Below the pieces are notes generated by a model. It was not told the origin of the DNA, made no database searches, and saw only the letters and a program-made list of their open reading frames with translations. The translations under genes and the position numbers were made by a program. A stretch of 9,992 nucleotides of DNA, taken from NCBI GenBank assembly GCA_030591795.1, contig JAUVAJ010000030.1:1-9992 (forward strand), in the 5' to 3' direction. This DNA comes from Desulfuromonadales bacterium (lineage in GTDB: Bacteria; Desulfobacterota; Desulfuromonadia; Desulfuromonadales; UBA2294). Numbering within the stretch: the first letter of the stretch is position 1; each line of letters starts with the position of its first letter. Below, piece after piece: positions 1 to 7,002 of the stretch.

Positions 1-951
1 CTTCACACAAAGCCCGCAGCCGATACAGCGCTGCTGATCAAGAACCACTTTCGCCTCAGCTTCGGCAAAGGCCTGCATCGGACAGATCTCGAGGCATAAA
101 TTACAACCGACACAAGCCGCAGAATCGAGCGCCGCCACATACGAGCTCGCCGTATGTTCAGCCGGCGCCGGGAAGTTTTTAACCTGTTTGAGCACCTGAC
201 AACAGCAACTGCAGCACAGACACATGGAAACCGGATTCTGACCATTGGCCGGTTGCACCACCAACCCCTGCCGTTCGCCTTCTTGCAAAATCGCCAACGT
301 CTCCTCACGACTGATGATCCGGCCGATGCCGTTCCCTTCGTAAAAATCGGCCGCGCTGTCAAAAATAAGACAGGCCTCCGACAGTTTATCGCACCCTTCG
401 CCGATCATATTATGTTCGCGGCGACAGATACACGGCGCCACCAGAAACTTGCTTTTACCGGCAATGATCTGCTCGGCCCGATCATAGTTCATAACCTCAT
501 GTTGCAGATTGATAGTCTCATCGACCGGTATGGTGCGAATCTGCGGCACATCTTTCCAGCTTTCCGGAGTCATCAGCTCCGGGACATATTCGTTAAAAAG
601 TTCGATTAACTCCTGATCGAGCCGGTTGACCTGATACTCCCAGATCCCGACCACGAACTGTGCGGCCATATACTTATATTTGCCGGCCTTCTCCAGGCGG
701 ATAATCAGGCCGCGCTTCGACATGTCGAGCAGGCGCACGACAGCGACTTCTGCAGAGAGACCGACCCGATAGGCAATCAGCGCTGGCGACTCCGGCAACA
801 GCGTCAGATGCAGCGCAATCTGCGCATCCTCCGGCGTGAACAGCTTTCTTAATATCTTAAGTTCAACCCCGGACTCGGTTGCCGGGAAACCACTCGGCAG
901 GTTATCGAGATGCAGGGCGAGTCGTTGGTAAATTTCGTTATTGTCTGTCAT
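1..951 (-). CDS. Winged-helix/4Fe-4S ferredoxin-type iron-sulfur protein (3' end outside window)
   Basis: The frame is open for 317 codons from the ATG at 951 to the window edge with no stop, so the C-terminus is missing. Residues about 30-120 look like a helical, winged-helix-like domain without cysteines. From residue 174 the protein is very cysteine-rich: C174, C176, C187 and C194, then a CxCCxCCC cluster at 244-251, then a classical 4Fe-4S motif (C280, C283, C286, C290 followed by Pro) and the start of a second one (C309, C312, C315), whose fourth Cys lies beyond the edge. No signal peptide or membrane segment is visible, so a cytoplasmic electron-transfer or redox-responsive role is inferred; the partner is unknown. 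It follows the small gene at 970-1170 by 18 nt and probably shares its promoter. The Shine-Dalgarno is weak, suggesting coupling to that gene. The ferredoxin call is firm, the biological role is not. Confidence 0.85.
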   Translation of the reverse strand, partial: MTDNNEIYQRLALHLDNLPSGFPATESGVELKILRKLFTPEDAQIALHLTLLPESPALIAYRVGLSAEVAVVRLLDMSKRGLIIRLEKAGKYKYMAAQFVVGIWEYQVNRLDQELIELFNEYVPELMTPESWKDVPQIRTIPVDETINLQHEVMNYDRAEQIIAGKSKFLVAPCICRREHNMIGEGCDKLSEACLIFDSAADFYEGNGIGRIISREETLAILQEGERQGLVVQPANGQNPVSMCLCCSCCCQVLKQVKNFPAPAEHTASSYVAALDSAACVGCNLCLEICPMQAFAEAEAKVVLDQQRCIGCGLCVK

Positions 952-969
952 CGCATCACATTTGAAGGT

Positions 970-1170
970 TTAGAGCAACGGCTTGAGAAACCGCTCAAAG
1001 GTGACCAGCTGTTTCGGCATCAACAGATCGAGGTCGCCATGTTTATCGAGCAAAAAGGTGCCGACGCCGATGACGGTCCGCGGCAGATAGCCGGTGCCGG
1101 CCACGATATCTTCAATTTCGCCGATGCGGTTGTTGATCAAATCATTCAGTTTTTCGAGGTCGAGTTCCAT
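970..1170 (-). CDS. Small hypothetical protein, 66 aa, paired with the ferredoxin gene
   Basis: I do not recognise the family. The product is short, acidic at the N-terminus and soluble-looking: an N-terminal amphipathic stretch rich in Leu, Asp, Glu and Asn (MELDLEKLNDLINN), a central hydrophobic segment around TVIGVGTFLL, and a Leu-rich C-terminus. It has no cysteine or transmembrane helix. Two adjacent ATGs exist at 1173 and 1170. A GGAG at 1178-1181 lies 4 nt from the first and 7 nt from the second, so the second is preferred. A near-consensus sigma70 promoter sits just upstream and the ferredoxin gene begins 18 nt after the stop, which argues that this is a real gene and that the two work together. 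A role as a small partner of the iron-sulfur protein is inference only. Confidence 0.7.
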   Translation of the reverse strand: MELDLEKLNDLINNRIGEIEDIVAGTGYLPRTVIGVGTFLLDKHGDLDLLMPKQLVTFERFLKPLL

Positions 1171-1177
1171 CATTATT

Positions 1178-1181
1178 CTCC
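1178..1181 (-). promoter_or_regulatory. Ribosome binding site deciding the start of the small gene
   Basis: GGAG on the minus strand, 7 nt from the ATG at 1170 and only 4 nt from the ATG at 1173. The spacing favours the inner start. Confidence 0.55.
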
Positions 1182-1207
1182 AGCGGGGTTAATGTGTTTT
1201 GCTCGTG

Positions 1208-1236
1208 AGTATAGAAGATCGTCCATCCGCTTTCAA
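1208..1236 (-). promoter_or_regulatory. Sigma70-type promoter for the small gene and ferredoxin
   Basis: On the minus strand, TTGAAA (1231-1236) and TATACT (1208-1213) are separated by exactly 17 nt, each one mismatch from consensus. Transcription would start near 1201, giving a leader of about 30 nt before the start codon at 1170. The location in the divergent intergenic region fits. Confidence 0.75.
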
Positions 1237-1340
1237 GTGAACAGGGGTATCGTCAGCTCAAATGACTGGTAGGTGACACAATATCAACCCACCGCCTTGA
1301 ATTATCGCCATATAGTGCTTAACTTCTGTGGGGAGGCTCG

Positions 1341-2165
1341 ATGAGATTTATACTCTACAACATCCGTTATGCGACCGGCCCGAAGATGCACAATTATGTC
1401 CGCAATTCACGCAATAATCTGGCGCGGATTACGACCTTTCTGCGCGAGTTGGAACCGGACCTGGTCGGCCTGATTGAGGTCGACCATGGCTCGTACCGCA
1501 GCAACGGAGAGAACCAGGTGGAGCTGCTGGCGAAATCGCTCGGCCACTATCACTCGCACGCGGTAAAATACGGACAAAGATCATTCTGGCGGCATGTGCC
1601 GGTACTGAAAACACAGGGCAACGCCTTCCTGACGCGCAATCGCATCCGCAACGAGACCTTTCATTTTTTTGATCAGGGTATGAAACGGTTGGTAATAGAA
1701 CTGGAACTTGAACACCTGGTGGTGTATCTGGTGCATCTGTCTCTGGGCGCGCGGACGCGACACCAACAGTTGAGCTCGCTGTATGAGCTAGTCAAGAAAA
1801 CCGACCGGCCCTGTGTGGTAGCGGGGGATTTCAACATGCTTTGGGGTGAGCGGGAGATCGACCTGTTCCTGGCGGCGACAGGCCTGCAAAGTGCCAACAC
1901 CCAGGGTCTACCGACCTTTCCGAGCAAAAACCCGCAGCGCCACCTCGATTTTGTCCTGCACAGCAAAGAAATTGTTGTGCGAGATTTCCAGGTACCGCAG
2001 ATTCAGTTTTCTGATCACCTGCCGCTGGTGGTCGACTTCGATGTCGAGGTCGATCAGGAGCGGCGCAAACAACCGCGACCAATACATTGCTACTGTGCAA
2101 CAGATGGCCCGATGACCGCAGTTGTCGCCAATTTCCCACGGCTCACTGGCAACAGGCCTGTATAG
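1341..2165 (+). CDS. Endonuclease/exonuclease/phosphatase (EEP) family hydrolase
   Basis: The 274-residue product has the metal-dependent EEP (DNase I/AP endonuclease/sphingomyelinase) fold signatures in order: N7 in LYNIRY, the Mg-binding E46 in GLIEVD, H132 in VYLVHLSLG, D163 and N165 in AGDFN, D203 in HLDFVL, and the terminal catalytic pair D225-H226 in FSDHLPL. All catalytic positions are intact, so hydrolysis of a phosphodiester or phosphate ester is expected; the substrate (nucleic acid, lipid or other) cannot be told. There is no signal peptide, so it is probably cytoplasmic. The start is supported by GGGGAGG 4 nt before the ATG. The fold should end near residue 235, and the last 35-40 residues look like an unrelated tail. 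It is transcribed alone, divergent from the small gene/ferredoxin pair and convergent with the pseudouridine synthase. Confidence 0.85.
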   Translation: MRFILYNIRYATGPKMHNYVRNSRNNLARITTFLRELEPDLVGLIEVDHGSYRSNGENQVELLAKSLGHYHSHAVKYGQRSFWRHVPVLKTQGNAFLTRNRIRNETFHFFDQGMKRLVIELELEHLVVYLVHLSLGARTRHQQLSSLYELVKKTDRPCVVAGDFNMLWGEREIDLFLAATGLQSANTQGLPTFPSKNPQRHLDFVLHSKEIVVRDFQVPQIQFSDHLPLVVDFDVEVDQERRKQPRPIHCYCATDGPMTAVVANFPRLTGNRPV

Positions 2166-2236
2166 CCAGTTTCCGCCAAACGATGTGTGCCACGGCTAGC
2201 AGAATCTGCCACCTCTTGCTCCGAAGCGGCACAAAA

Positions 2237-2947
2237 CTATCGTAGTTTACCAAGTAGCCGGATAAAATCTTCCGGCATGCCGGTATCAAAGGTCATCGGC
2301 CTGCCATTGAACGGGTGGGTAAAAGAAATTGACCGGGCATGCAGGGCGAGCCGTTTCGAAACCAGCTCCGCGTTGCCATATTTCCGGTCCCCCACAACCG
2401 GATGACCCAGGTCCGCAAAATGCACACGAATCTGGTGCTTGCGGCCGGTAAGGAGATGGATCTCCACCAGACTGAAAGCCCGGGTTTCTTGCAACACCTT
2501 ATAGGCGGTATGCGCGAGCTTGCCTTTGGCCGTATTTTGGGTCGTGTAAACCTTGTGGGCGGTATTCTCGGCCAGCCGGGTGGAGATTTTTCCCTCTTTT
2601 GGCGTCAGCTGGCCATGAACGATGGCCAAGTAGTGCTTATCGGTCTGTTGCCAATTCTCCTGCAAGAATTTTTTGGCCTGCTCACTTTTGGCAAACAGCA
2701 GCAACCCGGACGTGTCCCGATCGAGACGATGGACTACATACACCCGGTTGCGCGATTTTGGATTGCCTTTGCGGACATAATCGTTGAGCAGATAGTGAAC
2801 CGTCCGCGACTTGTCACGATCAGTGCCGACGGTCAGCAACCCGGACGGCTTATCCACCACCAAAATATCCTTGTCCTCGTGCAGGATGGTCAACCCTTTC
2901 GGTTGACGCTTCCTGGCCGGTCGCTTGGCTTTACCCGGTTGATCCAC
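2237..2947 (-). CDS. RluA-family RNA pseudouridine synthase
   Basis: This enzyme isomerises uridine to pseudouridine in rRNA or tRNA. The 236-residue protein shows the family core: VVDKPSGLLT (30-39), the catalytic motif HRLDRDTSG (73-81) with D76 as the expected nucleophile, Y106 in KHYLAIVHG, LTGRKHQIRVH (166-176) and LALHA (200-204). A Lys/Arg-rich N-terminal stretch of about 18 residues replaces an S4 domain, so it resembles the short RluA/TruC type rather than RluC/RluD; the target site cannot be assigned. The start is GTG at 2947, with AGGTGG 7 nt upstream. It lies 35 nt downstream of greB on the same strand and is probably co-transcribed. Confidence 0.9.
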   Translation of the reverse strand: MDQPGKAKRPARKRQPKGLTILHEDKDILVVDKPSGLLTVGTDRDKSRTVHYLLNDYVRKGNPKSRNRVYVVHRLDRDTSGLLLFAKSEQAKKFLQENWQQTDKHYLAIVHGQLTPKEGKISTRLAENTAHKVYTTQNTAKGKLAHTAYKVLQETRAFSLVEIHLLTGRKHQIRVHFADLGHPVVGDRKYGNAELVSKRLALHARSISFTHPFNGRPMTFDTGMPEDFIRLLGKLR

Positions 2948-2982
2948 TCTGGTTCCACCTTTCTCTGACCCGACAACAAGGG

Positions 2983-3495
2983 CTAATCAAGAGCCTTGTA
3001 CTCGACCTTGACCACCTCGACTTCGGACCTGCCACCGGGGGTTTGAAACATGACCACATCACCTTCCGATGCGCCGAGCAGAGCCCGGCCAATCGGTGAG
3101 ATCCAGCTGACATAACCACGCGCCGGATCATATTCGTCGACACCGACAATACTGACAATCTTCTCTTCGCCCTCTTCGTTTTCTACTGTGACCGTACAGC
3201 CGAACAACACCCGGCCTTTGGCCGTTTCCGCCTGTTTAACCGGGTCAACAATCTCTGCAGCCTCCAGACGTTTGGTGATAAAGCGAATCCTTGAGTCAAA
3301 CTTACGCAGGGCGCGTTTAGCATAATGATAATCGGCGTTTTCTGAACGATCTCCCAAGCTCGCCGCCCAGGTTGCGGTCTTAACCATCTCCGGACGCAAC
3401 TTGTAGAGCAGCTCTTTGAGTTCAGCCCGTAGCCGCTTCTCGCAAGCCGGTGTCATATAGACTGGATTAATTTTTTCTGTTTCTTGTTTCGACAT
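2983..3495 (-). CDS. greB: Transcript cleavage elongation factor GreB
   Basis: GreB enters the RNA polymerase secondary channel and stimulates cleavage of backtracked RNA. The 170-residue protein has the N-terminal coiled coil (about 12-87), with the signature GDRSENADY at 48-56 whose acidic tip residues D49 and E52 coordinate the catalytic Mg. This is followed by the FKBP-like C-terminal domain (about 93-167: VLFGCTVTVEN, YVSWISPIGRALLG, GDVVMFQTPGG). The pattern KRALRKFDSRIRFITKRLE favours GreB over GreA. The ATG at 3495 follows a GGGA about 10 nt upstream. The gene begins about 36 nt past the terminator of the phosphate transporter, so it probably has its own promoter there (a TAGTAT hexamer occurs at 3514-3519 with no good -35). 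Confidence 0.93.
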   Translation of the reverse strand: MSKQETEKINPVYMTPACEKRLRAELKELLYKLRPEMVKTATWAASLGDRSENADYHYAKRALRKFDSRIRFITKRLEAAEIVDPVKQAETAKGRVLFGCTVTVENEEGEEKIVSIVGVDEYDPARGYVSWISPIGRALLGASEGDVVMFQTPGGRSEVEVVKVEYKALD

Positions 3496-3531
3496 GGTCC
3501 ATCAATCCCAAAAATACTAAAAAAGGTCCAG

Positions 3532-3560
3532 AAAAAAGCCCGGCCGTTTCTGGCCGGGCT
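3532..3560 (-). terminator. Rho-independent terminator of the Na/Pi cotransporter gene
   Basis: A perfect 9-bp GC-rich stem (arms 3537-3545 and 3552-3560, AGCCCGGCC/GGCCGGGCT) with a 6-nt loop, followed on the minus strand by six T (3532-3537). It lies 23 nt after the transporter stop codon and separates that gene from greB. Confidence 0.9.
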
Positions 3561-3583
3561 CAGGTTTTTGACCAAAGTTACGC

Positions 3584-5269
3584 TCAGGCAGTGGACGAAG
3601 ACTCGAGGAAGAGCGCCTCATGCAAATTGACCGTGTGATTTTTGATCCGCCGCAGGGCGACGGCCATATCACTGAAAGTCAGAGCGGGCAAGGCGCCACA
3701 GGAACCCTGCTTCATCCGGACAAGATGGTTTTTTCGAACCTCATCGGCCAGATCATTAAGACGGGTCGCTTCAGCATAAATTTTACGGGTGCTGCTCACA
3801 TCTTCATTATTAAATGCCTTGCAGACCTGAGTAAAAAAGGCAAACACCTCACGATGGTAATTGTGCAGGTCGGCCCAGGCATCCTCGCTATAATCAAGCT
3901 CATTCTTTTCAAGACGCCGCATATATGAACAAAGAGAGAGGGAATAATCGGCAATCGACTCCAACTCGTCGGCGGCACGCACATAAGCGTAGGCCCGATC
4001 AGACTGCTCGTTACTGGCGTTGCCAGACTGCATCAGGGTAACGGTGAACGATGTGATCTCATGCTGCATGACATCGGTTTCATCTTCGAGTAACTTTACC
4101 TTTTGGTAAAAACGCTCACGTCCTTTTAGATCGCGCTGCAAGAAACTACCGGCATGACGCAGCGCCTTATGCGCCCGACCCTGCATCCGCTTGAGTTCCT
4201 CAAACACCATCGAAACACCCATCGCCACCGGCATACTGCCGGGCGCGCCGATATACTTGAACGAACCTTTTTCCGCCCCCTCTTTCTCCGGGACCATTCT
4301 GGTGACCAGATTCGCCAGCGGCGTGAGAAACGGTAACATTACAAAGGTGGCTGTAACATTGAAAAAGGTATGCGCCATAGCGATGTGGGCAGCAACGTAA
4401 GGTAGATTTCCGTCGGCACCAACAAAATCTGAAGCACCAGGAACCAGCTCCTCGATCATCCCGACATAGGGCGCAAAAATAGAAATTATTATCACGACCC
4501 CGAGCAGGTTAAACACGCTGTGCGCCATAGCCGCACGCCGCGCCGCGATCGACCCGCCGATGGCGGCGAACTGGGCGGTGATGGTGGTACCGATATTTTC
4601 ACCCATGACCAGAGCAACAGCCGTGTAGAGCGGGATGGCGCCGGTCGCCGCCAGAGCGATAGTGATACCGAGCATCGCCGAACTGCTCTGGATAACCATG
4701 GTCATCAGGCAACCGATGGCGACGCAACCGAGGATACTCAGTAGCGTCTGGGCGTCGAGAGTCAGCATCAGACTCATGAAGCCTTCGTCGCTGCGCAGCG
4801 GCTTGAAGGCGCCACTCATAATTTCAAGGCCGAAGAAAATCAGACCGAGGGAGACCAGAACCTTGGCGCTGGCCGAAATCCGGTCATTTTTGGAAAACAG
4901 CATCGGAAAGACGCCGAGAGCGATCAGCAGCAGACCATACTTGCCAACCTTGACCGCCAGAATCCAGCCGGTGATAGTAGTCCCGATATTAGCGCCAAGG
5001 ATTACACCGATCGCCTGGGTCAACTGCATCAGACCGGCGTTGGTCAGACCGACAACCATAACTGTGGTGATTGATGAAGATTGGACGAAGGTGGTGATAA
5101 ACAGACCGACAAATACCGCCAGGAAGCGGTTACTGGTCACAGACGAGATCGCTTTGCGAATCAACCCGCCCGACAGCATCTGCAGACTATCGGAGAGGTA
5201 CTTCATGCCGAGGATAAAAATACCAAGGCCGCCGATGGCGGTGTAGCCCATCTTGAAAGGTTCTATCAT
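3584..5269 (-). CDS. Na+/phosphate cotransporter (NptA/PF02690 type) with PhoU-like C-terminal domain
   Basis: An inner-membrane Na+-coupled phosphate carrier. The 561-residue protein has the two inverted repeats of the family: QSSS at 63-66 with GANIGTTITG at 92-101, and QSSS at 194-197 with GENIGTTITA at 223-232, embedded in about eight or more hydrophobic segments between residues 8 and 325. After about residue 345 it becomes a soluble, charged, helical PhoU-like domain (LLEDETDVMQHEITSF, RAADELESIADYS, RIKNHTVNLHEALF), typical of the longer bacterial members and thought to tune transport. The ATG at 5269 follows AGGAG at 9 nt. It stands alone between a strong promoter and a strong terminator, without other pho genes nearby. 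Direction (uptake or efflux) is not decided by sequence. Confidence 0.92.
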   Translation of the reverse strand: MIEPFKMGYTAIGGLGIFILGMKYLSDSLQMLSGGLIRKAISSVTSNRFLAVFVGLFITTFVQSSSITTVMVVGLTNAGLMQLTQAIGVILGANIGTTITGWILAVKVGKYGLLLIALGVFPMLFSKNDRISASAKVLVSLGLIFFGLEIMSGAFKPLRSDEGFMSLMLTLDAQTLLSILGCVAIGCLMTMVIQSSSAMLGITIALAATGAIPLYTAVALVMGENIGTTITAQFAAIGGSIAARRAAMAHSVFNLLGVVIIISIFAPYVGMIEELVPGASDFVGADGNLPYVAAHIAMAHTFFNVTATFVMLPFLTPLANLVTRMVPEKEGAEKGSFKYIGAPGSMPVAMGVSMVFEELKRMQGRAHKALRHAGSFLQRDLKGRERFYQKVKLLEDETDVMQHEITSFTVTLMQSGNASNEQSDRAYAYVRAADELESIADYSLSLCSYMRRLEKNELDYSEDAWADLHNYHREVFAFFTQVCKAFNNEDVSSTRKIYAEATRLNDLADEVRKNHLVRMKQGSCGALPALTFSDMAVALRRIKNHTVNLHEALFLESSSTA

Positions 5270-5341
5270 CTCAGATAACTCCTCTTGAAACTATAGATTA
5301 TGATCACCAAATACACTACTCAGCCCATGCTGATGCGGCGC

Positions 5342-5370
5342 AATCTAGTCGGCTTTTTGCGCTATGTCAA
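5342..5370 (-). promoter_or_regulatory. Sigma70-type promoter of the Na/Pi cotransporter gene
   Basis: Perfect -35 TTGACA (minus strand, 5365-5370), a 17-nt spacer, then -10 TAGATT (5342-5347). The predicted start near 5335 gives a leader of about 65 nt. No Pho-box-like repeat of CTGTCAT was seen around it, so expression may not depend on PhoB. Confidence 0.75.
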
Positions 5371-5430
5371 GCATGTTTATTAACTGGCTGGAATCACTGT
5401 GAAAATCAGCGTCCACAACCTATCTGTCAA

Positions 5431-5649
5431 TCACACTTTTGTCCTGAGATACAGCGCTTCAACTTTCTTCCTCGCCCACGGTGTTCGCCGCAGGAATTTC
5501 AGGCTCGATTTCAGCGACGGATTACTGGTAAAACAACGGATGTCAATTCTTTCGCCCAACACCTCCCAGCCGTAACACTCAACCAGCTTGGTCACGATCT
5601 GTTCCAGAGTCACGCCGTGCAATGGGTCATTAATTTGTTGTTCAGTCAT
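5431..5649 (-). CDS. VF530 family (DUF2132) small DNA-binding-like protein
   Basis: The 72-residue product matches the VF530/DUF2132 pattern from end to end: [13 protein letters not shown] near the N-terminus (8-20), [19 protein letters not shown] in the middle, then [20 protein letters not shown] (45-64) and LYLRT. The family is small, basic and helical. A structure of the Vibrio member is known and DNA binding has been proposed from its fold, but the cellular role is uncertain. The length is complete for the family. The ATG at 5649 has a weak GAG at about 7 nt. It is a single gene, divergent from yheU-yajD. A modest promoter candidate on the minus strand upstream (TTGTCA, 16 nt, TTAAAT) is possible. 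No clear terminator follows. Confidence 0.9.
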   Translation of the reverse strand: MTEQQINDPLHGVTLEQIVTKLVECYGWEVLGERIDIRCFTSNPSLKSSLKFLRRTPWARKKVEALYLRTKV

Positions 5650-5735
5650 GATAGTCTCGTAAAAACGTCCTTCACTTAAGAGTAAAATCGAGTGTACGTT
5701 GTGGAGGATTTAATAAGCAAGTGATATGCTGACAA

Positions 5736-5777
5736 CCAGGAGGCTGTTGGACCATGTATAGTCCGACAGCCTTCTGG
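5736..5777. repeat. Long inverted repeat between the VF530 gene and yheU
   Basis: Two 17-nt arms (5736-5752 and 5761-5777) flank an 8-nt loop, CATGTATA; one more A-T pair extends the base. The two positions where the arms differ form G-U pairs if the plus strand is transcribed but A-C mismatches on the minus strand, so the stem is complete only in plus-strand RNA. No T-run follows on either side, so it is not a standard intrinsic terminator. It could be a leader hairpin of yheU-yajD, an operator, or a dispersed repeat. Confidence 0.75.
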
Positions 5778-5803
5778 TAAGATTAAACTGTCCAGGCCAT
5801 GTT

Positions 5804-5809
5804 GAGGTG
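5804..5809 (+). promoter_or_regulatory. Ribosome binding site deciding the yheU start
   Basis: GAGGTG, with GAGG 6 nt before a GTG codon at 5814. The upstream in-frame ATG at 5799 has no comparable site, so GTG is the likelier start. Confidence 0.55.
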
Positions 5810-5813
5810 CTTT

Positions 5814-6071
5814 GTGTCCCAGGAAAAACCGACTGAAAATCACGAAGAAGGGGTTGAGATTCCTTATGATCAGATCAATCCGGATACGTTGCACCGGATG
5901 ATTCAGGAGTTCGTAACGCGCGACGGTGCCGATTGGGGTGATGCCGGTGGTACGCTGGAGGATAAAGTAAAACAGGTTCTGCAGCAACTGCGCAGCAAAA
6001 AGATCAAGGTCGTATTTGACCTGACCTCACAAACAGCGAATCTGGTTGAAGTGTCTAACCGAAAGAGATAA
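5814..6071 (+). CDS. yheU: YheU family (UPF0270) protein
   Basis: A small protein of unknown function, recognised by the family pattern IPYDQINPDTLHRMIQEFV, then TRDGADWG, TLEDKVKQVLQQL and a final strand (KVVFD, TANLVEV) as in E. coli YheU. Starting from GTG 5814 it has 85 residues, about 15 more than E. coli at the N-terminus (SQEKPTENHEEGVE, polar and probably disordered). An ATG at 5799 would add five residues (MLRCF) but lacks a ribosome site. The stop is 3 nt before the yajD start codon, so the two are clearly one operon. The inverted repeat at 5736-5777 lies just upstream and may sit in the leader. Family assignment is strong; function is not known. Confidence 0.88.
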   Translation: MSQEKPTENHEEGVEIPYDQINPDTLHRMIQEFVTRDGADWGDAGGTLEDKVKQVLQQLRSKKIKVVFDLTSQTANLVEVSNRKR

Positions 6072-6074
6072 CCC

Positions 6075-6440
6075 ATGACTGACAGCGAACAACGTGACCG
6101 GCTCGTTGCCGAGATGCGTAAAGAAGAGCAGCAGCGCCAGGCCGGCTACCGGGAGAAGGCGTTAAAACTTTTTCCGCATGTCTGCGGCCGCTGCACCCGT
6201 GAATTCGAAGGAAAAAAACTCCGCGAACTGACGGTGCATCATAAAGACCACAACCATGATAACAATCCACCCGACGGCAGCAACTGGGAGCTGCTCTGCC
6301 TCTACTGCCATGATCACGAACATACCCGCGGTGTGCAGGAACAACGCAGTACCGACGGCCCGGGTGAACGCCCGGAACAACCGTCGCTCGCCCACTCGCC
6401 CTTCGCCGCCCTCGGTGACCGGTTCAAAAAATCGAAGTAG
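6075..6440 (+). CDS. yajD: YajD family HNH nuclease-like protein
   Basis: The 121-residue protein carries a Zn-binding HNH/McrA-like module: C37-x2-C40 in HVCGRCTREF, the HH pair at 55-56 in LTVHHKDHNHDNNP, DGSNWELLCLYCHDHEH (67-83) with C75-x2-C78, and a short C-terminal tail with a SPFAALGDRFKK motif, as in E. coli YajD. It starts with about 20 polar, coiled residues (RKEEQQRQAGYREKALKL). DNA endonuclease activity is predicted from the fold but not established for the family. No restriction or phage genes are adjacent, so a housekeeping rather than defence role is more likely. The ATG at 6075 has AAGAG about 7 nt upstream. It is convergent with the thioesterase gene, 19 nt away, with no visible terminator between them. 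Confidence 0.9.
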   Translation: MTDSEQRDRLVAEMRKEEQQRQAGYREKALKLFPHVCGRCTREFEGKKLRELTVHHKDHNHDNNPPDGSNWELLCLYCHDHEHTRGVQEQRSTDGPGERPEQPSLAHSPFAALGDRFKKSK

Positions 6441-6459
6441 GAACGCGATCCTTTTGTTT

Positions 6460-6954
6460 TTATTGCTTGCCGGCTTTTTCCAGCAAATCCAGCACCATCT
6501 TGTCCGGAACTTCAACGGCGACCACTTCACCACGTACGGTGATTTCGCCATTGGCGACAATCCACTCTTCAACAACAACCTTACGGCCCTTGATAGCTTT
6601 TACCCGGCCACGAATTTCCAGCTCAACACCCTGTGGGGTAGGCTTGAGATAGTCGACATGCAGGGAGGCGGTCAGGAAACGGTGCGGTGGTTCGCTATCC
6701 ATCGCACGGTTTTCAGCCCGATAAGCTGCCGCGGCCGCCGTCCCGGTACCATGGCAATCAATCAGTGAGGCCAGAAGGCCACCATAAACGTAGCCGGGTA
6801 CCGCGGCATGTTGATGCTCAGGGGTAAAGAAGGTAACGCTCTCTTCACCATCCCAATGCGTCTTGATCTGGTGACCGTGCTCATTCAAACTGCCACAACC
6901 AAAACAGTGCGCCAGATGTTCGGGATAATAATCCTGAAATGCTTTTTCAGCCAT
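6460..6954 (-). CDS. PaaI-type hotdog-fold thioesterase
   Basis: The 164-residue protein has a single hotdog domain: HCFGCGSLNEHGHQIK near the N-terminus (16-31), then the active-site region PGYVYGGLLASLIDCHG (53-69), where the usual (H/Q)GG becomes Y-V-Y-G-G followed by the acidic D66 expected to assist hydrolysis, and the strands SLHVDYLKPTP and ELEIRGRVKAIKGRKVVVE. Such enzymes hydrolyse acyl-CoA thioesters in the cytoplasm; the acyl group here is unknown. The ATG at 6954 has GCGAGG at 5 nt. It is the last gene of the thyX-murB run, 48 nt after the VOC gene, and its position downstream of that gene hints at linked small-molecule detoxification or catabolism (inference). Confidence 0.85.
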   Translation of the reverse strand: MAEKAFQDYYPEHLAHCFGCGSLNEHGHQIKTHWDGEESVTFFTPEHQHAAVPGYVYGGLLASLIDCHGTGTAAAAAYRAENRAMDSEPPHRFLTASLHVDYLKPTPQGVELEIRGRVKAIKGRKVVVEEWIVANGEITVRGEVVAVEVPDKMVLDLLEKAGKQ

Positions 6955-7002
6955 GAGTACCTCGCAGCTTGGTGAAGTAAGTTTCTAAGAAAGCAACCGC
7001 CC

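Noticed and set aside
154..609. Plus-strand open frame of 151 codons
   Set aside because: It is fully antisense to the ferredoxin gene, whose frame has clear 4Fe-4S motifs. The plus-strand product resembles no family and lacks a ribosome site.
910..1272. Plus-strand open frame of 120 codons over the small gene
   Set aside because: The minus-strand frame has a good promoter, ribosome site and operon spacing; the plus frame has none of these.
2166..2236. Bidirectional terminator between the EEP and RluA-family genes
   Set aside because: Only a 6-bp TGTGCC/GGCACA pairing with a long loop and no T-run was seen.
4635..5246. Plus-strand open frame of 203 codons
   Set aside because: Antisense to the Na/Pi cotransporter. 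The translation is an Arg/Ile/Pro-rich shadow of the QSSS and GANIGTT coding sequence.
5402..5430. Second TTGACA (minus strand, 5425-5430) as an additional Na/Pi promoter
   Set aside because: At 17 nt the -10 hexamer is GATTTT, a poor match. The promoter at 5342-5370 is much better and closer.
6075..6440. yajD as part of a restriction or defence island
   Set aside because: The protein matches the housekeeping YajD family and sits in a yheU operon, with no methylase, recombinase or phage gene nearby.
6441..6459. Possible terminator between yajD and the thioesterase gene
   Set aside because: The T-rich run CTTTTGTTTTT is preceded only by a GGA/TCC stem of three pairs, too weak for an intrinsic terminator.
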